A DNA stretch of 64,000 nucleotides from Leptolyngbya sp. FACHB-8 (GCF_014695575.1 NZ_JACJOO010000037.1:1-64000), one strand, 5' to 3'; positions 17,642 through 27,379 are shown, counted from the first letter of the stretch. Made by a program: numbers and translations. Notes: generated by a model from the letters alone, not told the origin.

Positions 17642-18394
17642 TTACTTTGAGGAACCAGACTTTTCTTCAGCTAAAGACTCGCTGGCGCTGCTGAGCTGAC
17701 GGCCAACCTTTTGCAGAACACCTTTGAAACCGCGAGGGGCTTCAGATGCAATCTGGGCGGTTTGTTCGCCAACATGAGCCAGGGCTTTGGCAATGGTTTC
17801 AGGCTTGGAATTGCCACGGCTGAGAGCTTGCTTCAGGCTCTTCAAGCTATTTGCAACTTCCTTGTACTGTTCTCCCTCAGCTTTGTTGAGCATATTGTAC
17901 CAGAAGTCGATCGCCCCAACAGCCTGCTCGGGATCCAGAGTTGTGAGTTCGTCTCCTTCGCTCTTCTCAACAATGGTGTCGAGTTGCTCGTGCATTTCCC
18001 GATCTTCGGCCTTGGCGATAGAGGTGCCAGCGCTGCGAAGCTGCTTGCTCAAGCGTTGAACCGTTTGCTTTGAGCCTTTTTCGGCTTCTCCAGAAAATTC
18101 AGCGGTGCGTTCACCGATTTGAATCAACACTTCACTGATTTCATGGCCGGTGGATTTGTCACTCTTCAGCAACTTCTGCAATTCTTTCAATTCAGCAGCT
18201 AATTCTTTGCCGCCATTAATTTTTGATTTGCTCAAAAGGGACTGCCATTGATCAATTAATGCCAGGGCATCTTCGATGGCAATACTGTTGAGATCGCTCT
18301 GCAAAGATTCAACCAGTTGATCTAGATTTTGATTTACATCAGTGTCAACTTGATTGGTGTCTTTTTGGTTTTCTGCTTCTTTTTTTGCAGCCAT
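17642..18394 (-). CDS. Internally duplicated helical protein, function unknown
   Basis: I do not recognise a family. The 250-residue protein is polar and mostly helical, with Lys/Glu/Gln-rich ends and no signal peptide or membrane segment. It contains two related units of about 85 residues. Unit 1 (about 40-125) has ALALIDQWQSLLSKS, LKELQKLLKS, VLIQIGERTAEFSGEAEKG and QRLSKQLRSAGTSIA. Unit 2 (about 150-235) has AVGAIDFWYNMLNKA, LKSLKQALSR, ALAHVGEQTAQIASEAPRG and QKVGRQLSSASESLA. The line-up shows an ancient tandem duplication. The composition suggests a scaffold or stress-related protein, but that is a guess. Confidence 0.8.
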   Translation of the reverse strand: MAAKKEAENQKDTNQVDTDVNQNLDQLVESLQSDLNSIAIEDALALIDQWQSLLSKSKINGGKELAAELKELQKLLKSDKSTGHEISEVLIQIGERTAEFSGEAEKGSKQTVQRLSKQLRSAGTSIAKAEDREMHEQLDTIVEKSEGDELTTLDPEQAVGAIDFWYNMLNKAEGEQYKEVANSLKSLKQALSRGNSKPETIAKALAHVGEQTAQIASEAPRGFKGVLQKVGRQLSSASESLAEEKSGSSK

Positions 18395-18537
18395 GTGAGA
18401 ACTCCATGAAGAAATGTAAATATAGGCTTAGCCTATAGAATTCATTTGCTTTTGCCCCTCTGTCAAAGGTGACGTTCTCACATTTCTGACATTCTGCTTA
18501 TAGATTGGTGACTTGACTAGAACAAACATTTTGAAAT

Positions 18538-18593
18538 AGCCAAAAAACGATATCTTGCTATTCCATTCCGATGACGAAATCTCGTTTTTTGGC
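18538..18593. repeat. 13-bp inverted repeat with long loop
   Basis: AGCCAAAAAACGA and TCGTTTTTTGGCT are exact complements separated by 30 bp. Confidence 0.55.
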
Positions 18594-18608
18594 TGATTTT
18601 AAGTGTGG

Positions 18609-18710
18609 ATATAGCAATACGCATTTAGAATCAGGACGATTATTGTTGGAGAGCCGTGCGCTGTACGGCTCTCCAACAATAATGTGTCTTAACTCGATCG
18701 CCTAAGTATA
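18609..18710. repeat. Palindromic element with TATAG-type ends, possible divergent family B member
   Basis: Ends TATAGCAATACGC and CTAAGTATA surround a perfect 19-bp stem at 18639-18683 (ATTATTGTTGGAGAGCCGT, 7-nt loop). The left end resembles TATAGCAATGTGC of family B; the core is unrelated. Confidence 0.5.
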
Positions 18711-18738
18711 AATTTCATCTTCTCTATTTCATTAGTTC

Positions 18739-18813
18739 GGACAGTTTTTCTGAAACCCTTGATTTTGCGTGCGCGAAGCGCACGCAAAATCAAGGGTTTC
18801 AGAAAAACTGTCC
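18739..18813. repeat. Perfect 36-bp palindrome, GAA loop
   Basis: GGACAGTTTTTCTGAAACCC begins a 36-nt arm that pairs without a mismatch around GAA (apex GTGCGC/GCGCAC). It ends 9 bp before the stop of the cyclase gene. It is the longest perfect stem in the window. Confidence 0.92.
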
Positions 18814-18822
18814 AGAGTATTG

Positions 18823-21003
18823 CTACTTCTGAGTAAAGGCCCAAACCCCATCCCAATTTTTTGGGATGCCGCGTTCCTGTAGCAGGGCAACCCGTTCCAG
18901 ATAGAGGATGGCGGTGCGATCGTGCGGATTTACAAAGAGCACTTTCTCTAGCCATTCGCGCGCGGCGGTGGGGTGGCCCAGACGGTAGTATTCCAGGGCG
19001 TTTTCGAAGTCGGAGAGAGTTTTTTCTTTGAGCTGACGGATGGGCTCGGGTTCAGCGTCGAAGACTTCATAGATGGCGATCGCCTCCGTTCGGCCCATCA
19101 CAATGGCGCGATCGAGAAAGCGGGTTCGGTAGTTTTCGGGGTGCTTCAATGCCTTCAGCACATTCTCCGAGATGATCAGGGAAACACCATAAAACTTGGT
19201 TAACCCCTCCAACCGAGAGGTGAGATTGACAATATCAGAGAGGGTATCGGCCTGCATCCGGTTGTGTTCGCCCACAATGCCCACCATCACGTGGCCCATA
19301 TGAATGCCCATGCCGATCGCGATGGGTCTGCTCCCATTGGCTTCAAGTTCCTGGTTAAATGCCTCTAAATAGCGGAGTTTGGTAATGCCTGCACTAACCG
19401 CATCATCGGCGGCATCGGGAAACACAGCCATCATTCCGTCGCCCAGGAATTTGACGATCACCCCATTGTGATCACGGATCGCAGGCGATACCCGCTGCAG
19501 ATAAGCGTTGATGAAGTTGAAGGTAGCCTGCGGGCTCATCTTTTCAGAGAAGGTGGTGAATGACCGAATATCCGAAAACATGATGGCCATTTCTTTGCTG
19601 ACGTGATCGCCTAATTCCACATCCGTCACCGCATCTTTGGCGAGGAATCGGAGGTATTCGGATGGGAAGAAGCGAGAGAAGGAGTTCCGCTGAACTTCGA
19701 GCGTGTTGAAAGAGGTTTTGAGTTGCTGGGTCATCAGGTTGATGGACTCAGCCAGTTGGCCCAATTCGTCGGTGCGATCCAGATCTACCTTGCGCTCCCA
19801 GTTGCCGGTAGCAATGTCTTTGACGGCAGCATTCAGCCGCAGAATGGGAGAGGTTACCCAACGGGTGAGGGCAACGCCGGTGAGGAGGGCGATCGCCAAT
19901 GTCACCAGACACAAGGCAAACGTAGTGCGGGTGTTGACATCAATCTCTGCCATAAAATCTGACTCGGGCACCACCACTACGATGAGCCAATCCAACCCAA
20001 ACCCATCTTTAAAGGGCAGTACTTCTAAATATTGTTTTTTGCCGTTGAGCTTGAATTCGAGTTGTTGAGCCTGACCAATGGAGTCGAACCCATTAAACTG
20101 CTCGAGTAGATAGCGGGCCGAATTCTTAACCAGAGGATTGCTACTGTCGACAGCTTTCAAAAACTTGGCGTCTTCTTTTTCCCCAATCATCAGGGGTTCG
20201 CTAGTTGAACTGGAGATCAGATGTCCCTGCCGATCCAGCACAAAGGCTTCACCAGATTTGCCAATTTCCAGGTTGCTGAGGAAGAGGCGAAACTCCTCGG
20301 GTAGAACCACATCAGTGCCACAGACCCCGAGAAGTTCGCGACCTGTGCGATCGTACACGGGAAGACTGGCGGTGACGTTGGGCAGCCCTGTCGTAAAAGC
20401 GATGTAAACATCCGTCCAGATGGCCCGTTCTGTGGAAAGGGCAGCAGTGAACCAGGGGCGCGTGCGAGCATCGTAGGGCTTTTGAGCTTTGTAGAGCCAA
20501 TGCATTCGACTACCCCGAGCATTCAAGCTGTAATAGTCACGAATGAATTGATTGGAGCGATTGCCATAAGAGAGTTGTAACTCGCCTGTTTTGGGATCGC
20601 GGAGTACGCCAAAAAACTCCCCATTTTGGGCGCTGCCACAGTACACAAAGGCGATCGTGGGATATATCTTCATCTGTTGGAACATGGCGTTTTCGCCTTT
20701 GGTTGCTCCAACAACATCCAGCTCTCGATAGGTGTAAGCACTGGCATTGAGGCGGTTAATGGCATGGGGGGCACTAAAGTAGCCCTCTAGCTCCCGTTTG
20801 ATCCGAGCGGATAGCTCACTACGCAATTGAGAGGCGAGATTTTGAACTGCTTTTTGGCCATTGTGGAAGGAAAGATAGCCAACCAACCCTACGGAACCGA
20901 TGAGCTGTAACAAAACTGGAACCGTGAAGATGATGCGTAGGGGCTGATCTTTGGTGGATTGACGCAACAGTCTCTTAACAGGCGGAGTTGTCATGGGGGG
21001 CAC
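18823..21003 (-). CDS. Membrane class III adenylate/guanylate cyclase (Cache-HAMP-cyclase)
   Basis: A 726-residue transmembrane receptor cyclase. Order: cytosolic N-terminus, membrane helix (about 25-45), extracytoplasmic Cache-type sensor (about 50-360, with FVLDRQGHLISSS), second helix (about 365-388), HAMP, cyclase catalytic domain (IMFSDIRSFTTFSEK, metal Asp; VKFLGDGMMAVF, second metal Asp; QADTLSDIVNLTSRLEG), and a C-terminal helical TPR-like tail (ALEYYRLGHPTAAREWLEKV). The catalytic metal residues are present, so it should be active and make cAMP or cGMP. The choice needs testing, though the Lys in VKFLGDG favours ATP. The ligand is unknown. ATG 20994 is an alternative start. Confidence 0.9.
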   Translation of the reverse strand: MPPMTTPPVKRLLRQSTKDQPLRIIFTVPVLLQLIGSVGLVGYLSFHNGQKAVQNLASQLRSELSARIKRELEGYFSAPHAINRLNASAYTYRELDVVGATKGENAMFQQMKIYPTIAFVYCGSAQNGEFFGVLRDPKTGELQLSYGNRSNQFIRDYYSLNARGSRMHWLYKAQKPYDARTRPWFTAALSTERAIWTDVYIAFTTGLPNVTASLPVYDRTGRELLGVCGTDVVLPEEFRLFLSNLEIGKSGEAFVLDRQGHLISSSTSEPLMIGEKEDAKFLKAVDSSNPLVKNSARYLLEQFNGFDSIGQAQQLEFKLNGKKQYLEVLPFKDGFGLDWLIVVVVPESDFMAEIDVNTRTTFALCLVTLAIALLTGVALTRWVTSPILRLNAAVKDIATGNWERKVDLDRTDELGQLAESINLMTQQLKTSFNTLEVQRNSFSRFFPSEYLRFLAKDAVTDVELGDHVSKEMAIMFSDIRSFTTFSEKMSPQATFNFINAYLQRVSPAIRDHNGVIVKFLGDGMMAVFPDAADDAVSAGITKLRYLEAFNQELEANGSRPIAIGMGIHMGHVMVGIVGEHNRMQADTLSDIVNLTSRLEGLTKFYGVSLIISENVLKALKHPENYRTRFLDRAIVMGRTEAIAIYEVFDAEPEPIRQLKEKTLSDFENALEYYRLGHPTAAREWLEKVLFVNPHDRTAILYLERVALLQERGIPKNWDGVWAFTQK

Positions 21004-21396
21004 TCACGTCCTAAACAAAACGCAATTTATAACAACTTGAGGCTGTGAAATTTGAATGAGAATAAACAGCCTACTAACACAGAGGGCTTAACATTAATTC
21101 TTTCTAATGAGAGAAATAAATGCCCGGATATTTATTAAGGACTGTATGCTGAAATCGCCAAATGACATCAAGTATTGAGACTTCAAGGGAGATTGCGAGA
21201 CACTGTAAGTGGACTCGTTGGTTATTGTAAGGGTTCAGAAGTTGATAGAGAAATTCCCGAGATGTTGTAGATGTAATCCCATTGCTTTTATCTTTATTGT
21301 CGAGCCATTTTCCTCAAAAATCATGACGTTAATATAGTCTTCTTGTTAACGCAGGGTTGTTGATAACACTTTTATGATCTGCCGGTATAAAATTAT

Positions 21397-21491
21397 TATA
21401 GCGATGTGCAAGTGCGTTAAGTACAACAACGGTGGTGTGGGGCACTTCGTGCCCCACACCACCGTACTTAATCAACGTGCACAGCGCTATA
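21397..21491. repeat. Family B palindromic element, copy 2
   Basis: A 95-bp unit, inverted relative to the copy at 8576, with ends TATAGCGATGTGC and GTGCACAGCGCTATA. The central stem GGTGGTGTGGGGCAC-TTC-GTGCCCCACACCACC is perfect; one stem pair is changed on both sides relative to copy 1. The rest of the gap 21004-21661 has only the family D-like palindrome at 21570. Confidence 0.88.
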
Positions 21492-21569
21492 TATGGCTAT
21501 CCTTGTCTGGATAAGATTGGGTCATGTTTCAAACGTGTGGATGGGGTGACTAAGACTTGCACGCCAAAA

Positions 21570-21628
21570 GGGCGTTTTCAAGTGCCACACAGTGCGCGGC
21601 ACTTGAAAACGCCCTTAAACTGAACTCC
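21570..21628. repeat. Family D-like palindrome
   Basis: GGGCGTTTTCAAGTGCC and GGCACTTGAAAACGCCC are exact complements around 11 nt, followed by a family D-type end (CCCTTAAACTGAACTC). Confidence 0.75.
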
Positions 21629-21661
21629 GCTTACCTACGGGGCGGAGTTTGGATGACTTGT

Positions 21662-22831
21662 TCAAAGTTGAGGAAGAGGATGGGTGAAGCAGGTGATATT
21701 GGAAATAGGACAGGTGGGATCGGTCAAAGGATTATAGGAGAGATCAAGCCAGGTAAGGCGAGAGAGCGATCGCAACCGCCGCGCATTCCTAATCTGATTA
21801 CGGGCCAAATCCAAACGCTGCAATTCGGAGAGTTGAGCCAGAGGGCGAACGCGCACAATTCTGTTAACGGCTAAGTTCAAGTCCATCAGCTGAGGCAATT
21901 TAGCTAATGGCTCAATATCAATAATCTGATTATCGTAAAGGTCGAGGTGAGTCAATTGAGTCAAGCCTGACAATGGTTCCAGGTCGATGATTTCGTTGCT
22001 TGATAGATTGAGGTGAGTGAGCTGGCTCAGGTTTGCCAGAGGACGAATGTCATCAAGCAGGTTGTTATCAATGGATAACCCTTTTAGATAGGTGAGATTT
22101 GCCAGGGGAGACACATCTGTAATCTGGTTGCTGCCAAGGGTGAGAGACTCCAGGTAGGGTAGGGAAGCGAGAGGACTGATATCGTGTAGATCATTGCCGC
22201 CAAGCTTGAGCACTTTCAGTTGAGGCAGAGAAGCAATGGGCTTAATGTCTTGAAGTTTGTTTTCGTGGATATAGAGATCGGTCAGATTCTGAAGGGGTTG
22301 TAGTGGGGCCAGATTTATGACCTCGTTAAAAGCCACATTCAACGTGGTTAAGTTGACCAGACCCGACAGTGGGGATAGGTCGTCGATTTGATTGCTGAAT
22401 AGGTGAAGGCTTTCTAATTGGGTCAACGTCGCCAGGGGAGCAATGTCGGTTAGCTGATTTTGCGATAAGTCCAGATGCCGCAGATGGGGGAGCTGGGTCA
22501 GGGGAGACAAATCGGTAATCTGGTTGTCGGCCACATTTAGGCTTTCTACCTGGGTGAGTACCGCTAGTGGTTCAATGCTGCGCAGTTGTAGAGAGGGCAG
22601 GTTCAGGGTGGTTTCGGTGCCCAAGGTTTCGGCGGCGATCGCACAATCCCCTGACTCAAACCGCCCTAACATTCGCTCGATGGTGTACTGAGCATCGGAA
22701 GAGAGGCGATCGCGCCCCTCACACAACTCACGGAATGCTGTAACGGGGTCCTCAGAGGATTCCTGGGCGATCGCCGGGGTAACGGTTAGAAGTGTCAGAG
22801 CGATCGTTGACCCGATAAACCATCGATTCAT
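21662..22831 (-). CDS. Secreted leucine-rich-repeat protein, internalin type
   Basis: A 389-residue exported protein. Residues 1-22 (MNRWFIGSTIALTLLTVTPA) are a classic signal peptide ending AIAQ. A short Cys-containing cap (ELCEGRDRLSS...GDCAIAAETLG) precedes about thirteen 22-residue repeats of the form LTxLxxLxLxxNxIxDIxPL, and the protein ends with a small Cys pair (DPTCPISNITC). The repeats form an LRR solenoid, probably a protein- or glycan-binding surface in the periplasm or outside the cell. There is no membrane anchor or sorting motif. A broken relative lies just upstream. Confidence 0.9.
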   Translation of the reverse strand: MNRWFIGSTIALTLLTVTPAIAQESSEDPVTAFRELCEGRDRLSSDAQYTIERMLGRFESGDCAIAAETLGTETTLNLPSLQLRSIEPLAVLTQVESLNVADNQITDLSPLTQLPHLRHLDLSQNQLTDIAPLATLTQLESLHLFSNQIDDLSPLSGLVNLTTLNVAFNEVINLAPLQPLQNLTDLYIHENKLQDIKPIASLPQLKVLKLGGNDLHDISPLASLPYLESLTLGSNQITDVSPLANLTYLKGLSIDNNLLDDIRPLANLSQLTHLNLSSNEIIDLEPLSGLTQLTHLDLYDNQIIDIEPLAKLPQLMDLNLAVNRIVRVRPLAQLSELQRLDLARNQIRNARRLRSLSRLTWLDLSYNPLTDPTCPISNITCFTHPLPQL

Positions 22832-22876
22832 GTCAGGGTATCCTCAAAACGGTTGGGGGTAGGGAGGGTGGGTGGA

Positions 22877-22969
22877 CTAGAACTGGCAGGTTCCATTGGA
22901 CAAGGGACAGGTGCGATTGCGAATGAGGTTGCCCGTAACCTCCAACGATTGCAGTTGGGTGAGCGATCG
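22877..22969 (-). pseudogene. Remnant of a second leucine-rich-repeat gene
   Basis: The minus strand reads SLTQLQSLEVTGNLIRNR then TCPLSNGTCQF and a stop (22879-22877), with an in-frame stop only 30 codons upstream and no start. It matches the C-terminus of the neighbouring LRR protein (LSRLTWLDLSYNPL, TCPISNITC). It is therefore the 3' end of a lost tandem copy. The remainder of the gap up to 23548 is AT-rich with decayed palindromes. Confidence 0.75.
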
Positions 22970-23314
22970 CTATTCTTATTTAGGTAAAGAAGGATACTAA
23001 AGCCTGCTTTGACTTTCCGGTGAAACCTGTTGAATTGTATTAAGATCTCTAATTTTTACTCTTGCAAAATAATAACCTTGCATAAGGACTCTCTATGAGA
23101 AGAGTTACAAAAAATTCTGAATTCAGTGGATCAGTGGCAAGTAAGTGTCATTTACTTAGCAATAAGGTGTCAGCATAATCACGGATAAATCAGCGATGTC
23201 CCATCTCAAATCTCTAAAAGTTCGCACACACACCCATCACCATTCTCGTTAAAACGTAGGACTTGAAAAGCCCTTTTGAAAGCCGTGCTACGCAGTTTTG
23301 AACGAAAAAGTGGT

Positions 23315-23343
23315 AGTTGGCGATTCCGAAGGGATCGCTAACT
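23315..23343. repeat. Small imperfect palindrome, GAA loop
   Basis: AGTTGGCGATTCC-GAA-GGGATCGCTAACT pairs with two mismatches. It is preceded by GACTTGAAAAGCCC, which resembles family D debris. Confidence 0.5.
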
Positions 23344-23548
23344 TTCAAGGCTATGAAGACAAAGAGAATGGGGAGCGTAACGCGCAGTAACCCTTTATAT
23401 GAGGCTGTTAAAGAAGAGATATTAAGTTGGGATGAACTCTTAAAGGTCCTAACTCAGAAAATTCTCAGATGTCGGTATTTTTAAAGTCACCCATCTTGAT
23501 GCCCACAAGCTTGGTGTCAAAAATTACTGCATTCATTCTCCTACTGCT

Positions 23549-26500
23549 ATGTCAAGCACAACTCATCAAGTGCCCAGTATGACGGTCAATACGGGTGTTC
23601 CCGTAGCCCAAAATACATGGGTAACCGTTACCAGCGCGATGCTGCAAATTAGTGACACCGACACGCCTGCGGATCAGCTGATTTATACCATTACCCATTT
23701 GCCTGTGAATGGTCTACTGCAACTGAATGGGCAACAGCTTAGCGTTAATAGCAGTTTTACCCAGGATGACATTAATCAAGGTCGGCTGATCTATTTTCGA
23801 GGAAGCAGCGCTGAGAGCGATAGCCTTGGTTTTGCCTTTACCGATGGCGCTCAGGAGATGATGTACCTGGGCCAAACATTAGAAGGCTCTAGCACCTCCT
23901 TTTCAGCGACTGGACGATACGTAACTTTTGCATCCAGCGATAGTAGTTTGGTGAGTGGCGACACGAACCAGTCTGAAGACATTTTTGTTTATGACCGCTA
24001 CACGAAAACTTACAGCCGCGTTTCACTGGGCTTAAATGGATCGCAAAGCAATAGTAATTCCGGTAGCCCTTCTATTTCAGCGGATGGACGATATGTAGCT
24101 TTCTGGTCGTTATCTAGCAACTTGGTGGAGGGAGATACAAACGGAATCGAGGATGCTTTCCTGTACGATCGCCAAACAGGTGAAACGATCCGTATCTCAT
24201 TAGATGCCAATGGTAATCAGCTTTCTGACTATACCTTTGGTACCATTATCTCGGCGGATGGGCGCTATATTGCATTCTCTTCTTTTGCGAACAATCTTGC
24301 GCCTGGGGAGGATATTAACCGGAATTTCGATGTTTTTGTCTATGATCGTTTGACGCAGCAAAATACCCGTATTTCCGTTCCCTTTAATGGAATTGCTGAA
24401 CCATCAACCTATTCACGTTGGCCGCGCCTCTCGGATGATGGCCGCTATATTTCATACTTTTCGACAGCGACGAACATCGTTCCAAACGATACCAATAATC
24501 AAGGAGACATCTTCGTTCTCGATCGCCAAACTGGAGAAACAACCCGAGTTTCTGTTGCCTCTAATGGCACCCAAAATACGGGCCAAGTGAGCCCAGCAGA
24601 AATGTCTGGTGATGGACGTTATGTTGTGTTTAGTTCCTCCGATGGAACATTGGTGAGTGGAGATACCAATGGTGCGATCGATATCTTCCTGCACGACCGG
24701 GTTATTGGCGAGACCAGCCGGATTTCAATGGGGACACAAGGAGAACAGGCCAACGGTAACTCTCGCCTGCCTTCCATTTCCAAAGATGGGCGTTATATCA
24801 CCTTTGTCTCTAATGCAACCAATTTGGTGGCAGGTTCCTCCACCTCCTTGGGCAATGTCTACACCTACGATCGCCAAACCGGAAAAACAACGGTTATTGA
24901 AGGCAGTTACATTGCTAATCCTGCCGGTTCTCCACTGAACTGGGCTAATCCGGCTCCCTTTCTACAGCCTGAGTTGTTTGATTCCGAAATCTCTGCTGAT
25001 GGTCGTGCTGTTGTTTTTTATTCCAGTTATGCCAATGTGCTGGGAGACGGCGCGGACAAACCACCCGGAATTTACCTTTACTCCCCGAGATTCTTCAATG
25101 GCAGAACGGTGTTGGGAGGAGACTTTACCAACACCGCACCAATTCTACGGCAGGGAATTGTGGATGCATGGGCTGCGGGAGACAACTTTTTCCAGTACAC
25201 GATTCCGGTCAATACCTTTACGGATTCGGATGCGGGCGACGCTCTGAGCTATCGTGCCTCTCTTGCAGATGGTAGTACGCTTCCCACGTGGTTGCAATTC
25301 AACGCTCAAACCCTGACCTTTAGCGGAACTCCGACGAGTGCCGATGCAGGCTTTCTCAATCTGCAAGTAACGGCAACGGATACAGCGGGTGCTACGGCTA
25401 CTGACTCCTTTGTATTAGAGATTTTGAGCTCTAATGCACCGCCTATCGTGGTAGCCCCCAACAAACGGCAAACGGTCATTGAAGATGAGTTTTTCTCCAT
25501 GACCATTGCGGATATTTTTAGAGATGATGATGCCAACGATGTTTTGGTTTACAGAGCAGTTCTAGAGAGAGGTGCTCCACTTCCTCAGTCGCTCACTTTC
25601 GACCCCACAACAGGCCAAATCAGCGGTACGTTTTCCAATGCCTATGTCGGTTTTCGAAATGTGTTCGTCTCAGCCACCGATCGCTTCGGCAGAACCACTA
25701 GCACCTCGCTCCTATTAACGGTTACTAACAGCAACGACGCTCCAACATTGACCCAGGCGATCGCCGATCAGTCGGCCACCCTAGGGCTGCCATTCTTTTT
25801 CGCCCTGTCTAACACTACCTTTCAGGATATAGATGCTGGTGATATTCTCACGTACAGCGCCACCCTGGAAGACGGCAGCCCTCTTCCCTCCTGGTTAACG
25901 TTTAACCCAATAACGCGAAGTTTCATCGGTACACCCACCAGCGGCGATACTGGCAATCTTCAACTAAAAGTGACAGTGAGCGATCGCGCAGGAGCCTCAA
26001 TCAGCGATGTCTTTGGCCTGTCAATAACAAGCAATACGCCTCCAACCCTAGACCTTGCCATCGCGGACCAATCCGCGACTGAAGATGCGCCGTTTTCATT
26101 CACGATTCCCATTGGCACATTTCAAGATGTCAATATAAACGATGTTTTGACTTACAGTGCAACCCTGGAAAATGGTCAACCCCTGCCCTTATGGCTGAGC
26201 TTTGATGCTTCAACGCTGACTTTTAGTGGTACCCCAACAAATACCGATGTGGGCACCATTAATGTGCAAGTACGAGCCACCGATCGGGCAGGAGCCTTTG
26301 TCAGCGATGTGTTTGCCTTGGCGATCGCTAACACGAACGATGCCCCTGTTGCCCATAGAGATCAGATTGTTTTTGCACAGAACCGTAATCTGCTCATCTA
26401 CAAATCCAGGCTTTTGCAGAATGATTACGATATGGATCCGGGCGATCGTATTACCCTTTCATCTGTGGCAAAGCCTCGCAATGGTGCCTTGATGAAGGGC

Positions 26501-27205
26501 AGCAACGATGCTCATTACATCTATGTACCCTATAGCTCTGGGGCGGATCAATTTGCTTACACCATTCGGGATCAGTACGGTGCGACGGCAACATCTGTCG
26601 TGGATCTGGTTGTCAGGGTTTTACCGGCATCCCTTGCTGGAACAGCCCGAGCCGATCGCCTCGTCGGGAATGGTCAAGAAAATGGAATTCAAGGTCTTGG
26701 CGGTGATGATGCGTTGTTGGGTGCGGGTAACCCTGATGCTTTGTATGGTGGGTCAGGGAATGACTCATTGGATGGGGGAAGTGGCAACGATATTCTGGTT
26801 GGAGGGCAAGGGCAAGATAACCTTGTAGGCGGCACTGGAGCCGATAATTTGGTGGGGGGTGCAGGTCGCGATCGCCTAACAGGTGGTACTGAGCAAGATC
26901 TTTTTCACCTGGCCGCTCCCAACACTGGATCGAGCGATCTGATCACCGACTTCCATACTGGAGAAGACCGATTGCTGGTTTCCCGAACAGATTTCCGCTT
27001 CAACCATGCCCTGGGCAGCCTTGCTCGTGGATATTTTGCGGTTGGGACCCGAGCAATGCGGAGTGGCGATCGCTTCATCTACAACCCCGGAAATGGAAGA
27101 CTGTTCTTTGATGCAGATGGAACGGGTCGCATGGCTCAGATTGAGATTGCACAGTTGCTCAACCGACCAACCCTCACGGCATCCAGCTTAGCTGTCATGG
27201 CTTGA
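23549..27205 (+). CDS. Large RTX exoprotein, paralogue 1 (CSPG, PD40, CADG, RTX)
   Basis: A 1218-residue predicted type I-secreted protein with no N-terminal signal peptide. Order: a CSPG/cadherin-like domain (about 1-105); PD40/WD40-like beta-propeller repeats, each with ISADGRYVAFxS and DIFVYDRxTGxTxRVS (about 110-500); four CADG/He_PIG Ig-like domains of about 100 residues (about 525-930; LPTWLQFNAQTLTFSGTPTS type); a VCBS/cadherin-like domain (about 930-1030); RTX calcium-binding nonapeptides (GGSGNDSLDGGSGNDILVGG; about 1050-1110); and a C-terminal region typical of RTX secretion signals. Likely a cell-surface or released adhesin. No secretion genes are nearby. A conserved 110-bp leader is shared with paralogue 2. 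Confidence 0.9.
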   Translation: MSSTTHQVPSMTVNTGVPVAQNTWVTVTSAMLQISDTDTPADQLIYTITHLPVNGLLQLNGQQLSVNSSFTQDDINQGRLIYFRGSSAESDSLGFAFTDGAQEMMYLGQTLEGSSTSFSATGRYVTFASSDSSLVSGDTNQSEDIFVYDRYTKTYSRVSLGLNGSQSNSNSGSPSISADGRYVAFWSLSSNLVEGDTNGIEDAFLYDRQTGETIRISLDANGNQLSDYTFGTIISADGRYIAFSSFANNLAPGEDINRNFDVFVYDRLTQQNTRISVPFNGIAEPSTYSRWPRLSDDGRYISYFSTATNIVPNDTNNQGDIFVLDRQTGETTRVSVASNGTQNTGQVSPAEMSGDGRYVVFSSSDGTLVSGDTNGAIDIFLHDRVIGETSRISMGTQGEQANGNSRLPSISKDGRYITFVSNATNLVAGSSTSLGNVYTYDRQTGKTTVIEGSYIANPAGSPLNWANPAPFLQPELFDSEISADGRAVVFYSSYANVLGDGADKPPGIYLYSPRFFNGRTVLGGDFTNTAPILRQGIVDAWAAGDNFFQYTIPVNTFTDSDAGDALSYRASLADGSTLPTWLQFNAQTLTFSGTPTSADAGFLNLQVTATDTAGATATDSFVLEILSSNAPPIVVAPNKRQTVIEDEFFSMTIADIFRDDDANDVLVYRAVLERGAPLPQSLTFDPTTGQISGTFSNAYVGFRNVFVSATDRFGRTTSTSLLLTVTNSNDAPTLTQAIADQSATLGLPFFFALSNTTFQDIDAGDILTYSATLEDGSPLPSWLTFNPITRSFIGTPTSGDTGNLQLKVTVSDRAGASISDVFGLSITSNTPPTLDLAIADQSATEDAPFSFTIPIGTFQDVNINDVLTYSATLENGQPLPLWLSFDASTLTFSGTPTNTDVGTINVQVRATDRAGAFVSDVFALAIANTNDAPVAHRDQIVFAQNRNLLIYKSRLLQNDYDMDPGDRITLSSVAKPRNGALMKGSNDAHYIYVPYSSGADQFAYTIRDQYGATATSVVDLVVRVLPASLAGTARADRLVGNGQENGIQGLGGDDALLGAGNPDALYGGSGNDSLDGGSGNDILVGGQGQDNLVGGTGADNLVGGAGRDRLTGGTEQDLFHLAAPNTGSSDLITDFHTGEDRLLVSRTDFRFNHALGSLARGYFAVGTRAMRSGDRFIYNPGNGRLFFDADGTGRMAQIEIAQLLNRPTLTASSLAVMA

Positions 27206-27230
27206 TAGATTCGCCCTCCGATAGCAAACT

Positions 27231-27336
27231 TAGGAGGTTTCTGCATAAGAATTTACCCAGAATGTTGGTGCTTTGCCCGCTTCGCGGGCAAAGCACCAAC
27301 ATTCTGGGGGTAATTCCATTACTGGAAATCTCCTTA
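27231..27336. repeat. Family C palindromic element, copy 1
   Basis: A 106-bp unit with ends TAGGAGGTTTCTGCATAAG and ACTGGAAATCTCCTTA around a perfect central stem (CAGAATGTTGGTGCTTTGCC...; TTC loop). It lies 25 bp after the stop of paralogue 1. Copy 2 is at 42620. Confidence 0.88.
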
Positions 27337-27338
27337 GA

Positions 27339-27379
27339 ACCCTTATTTTGTTGCGACAAAACAACGACGAAATAAGGGT
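27339..27379 (+). terminator. Hairpin after RTX paralogue 1
   Basis: ACCCTTATTT and AAATAAGGGT flank a partly paired centre with GTTG/CAAC; GGTTTTA follows a few bases later. A likely intrinsic terminator. Confidence 0.5.
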
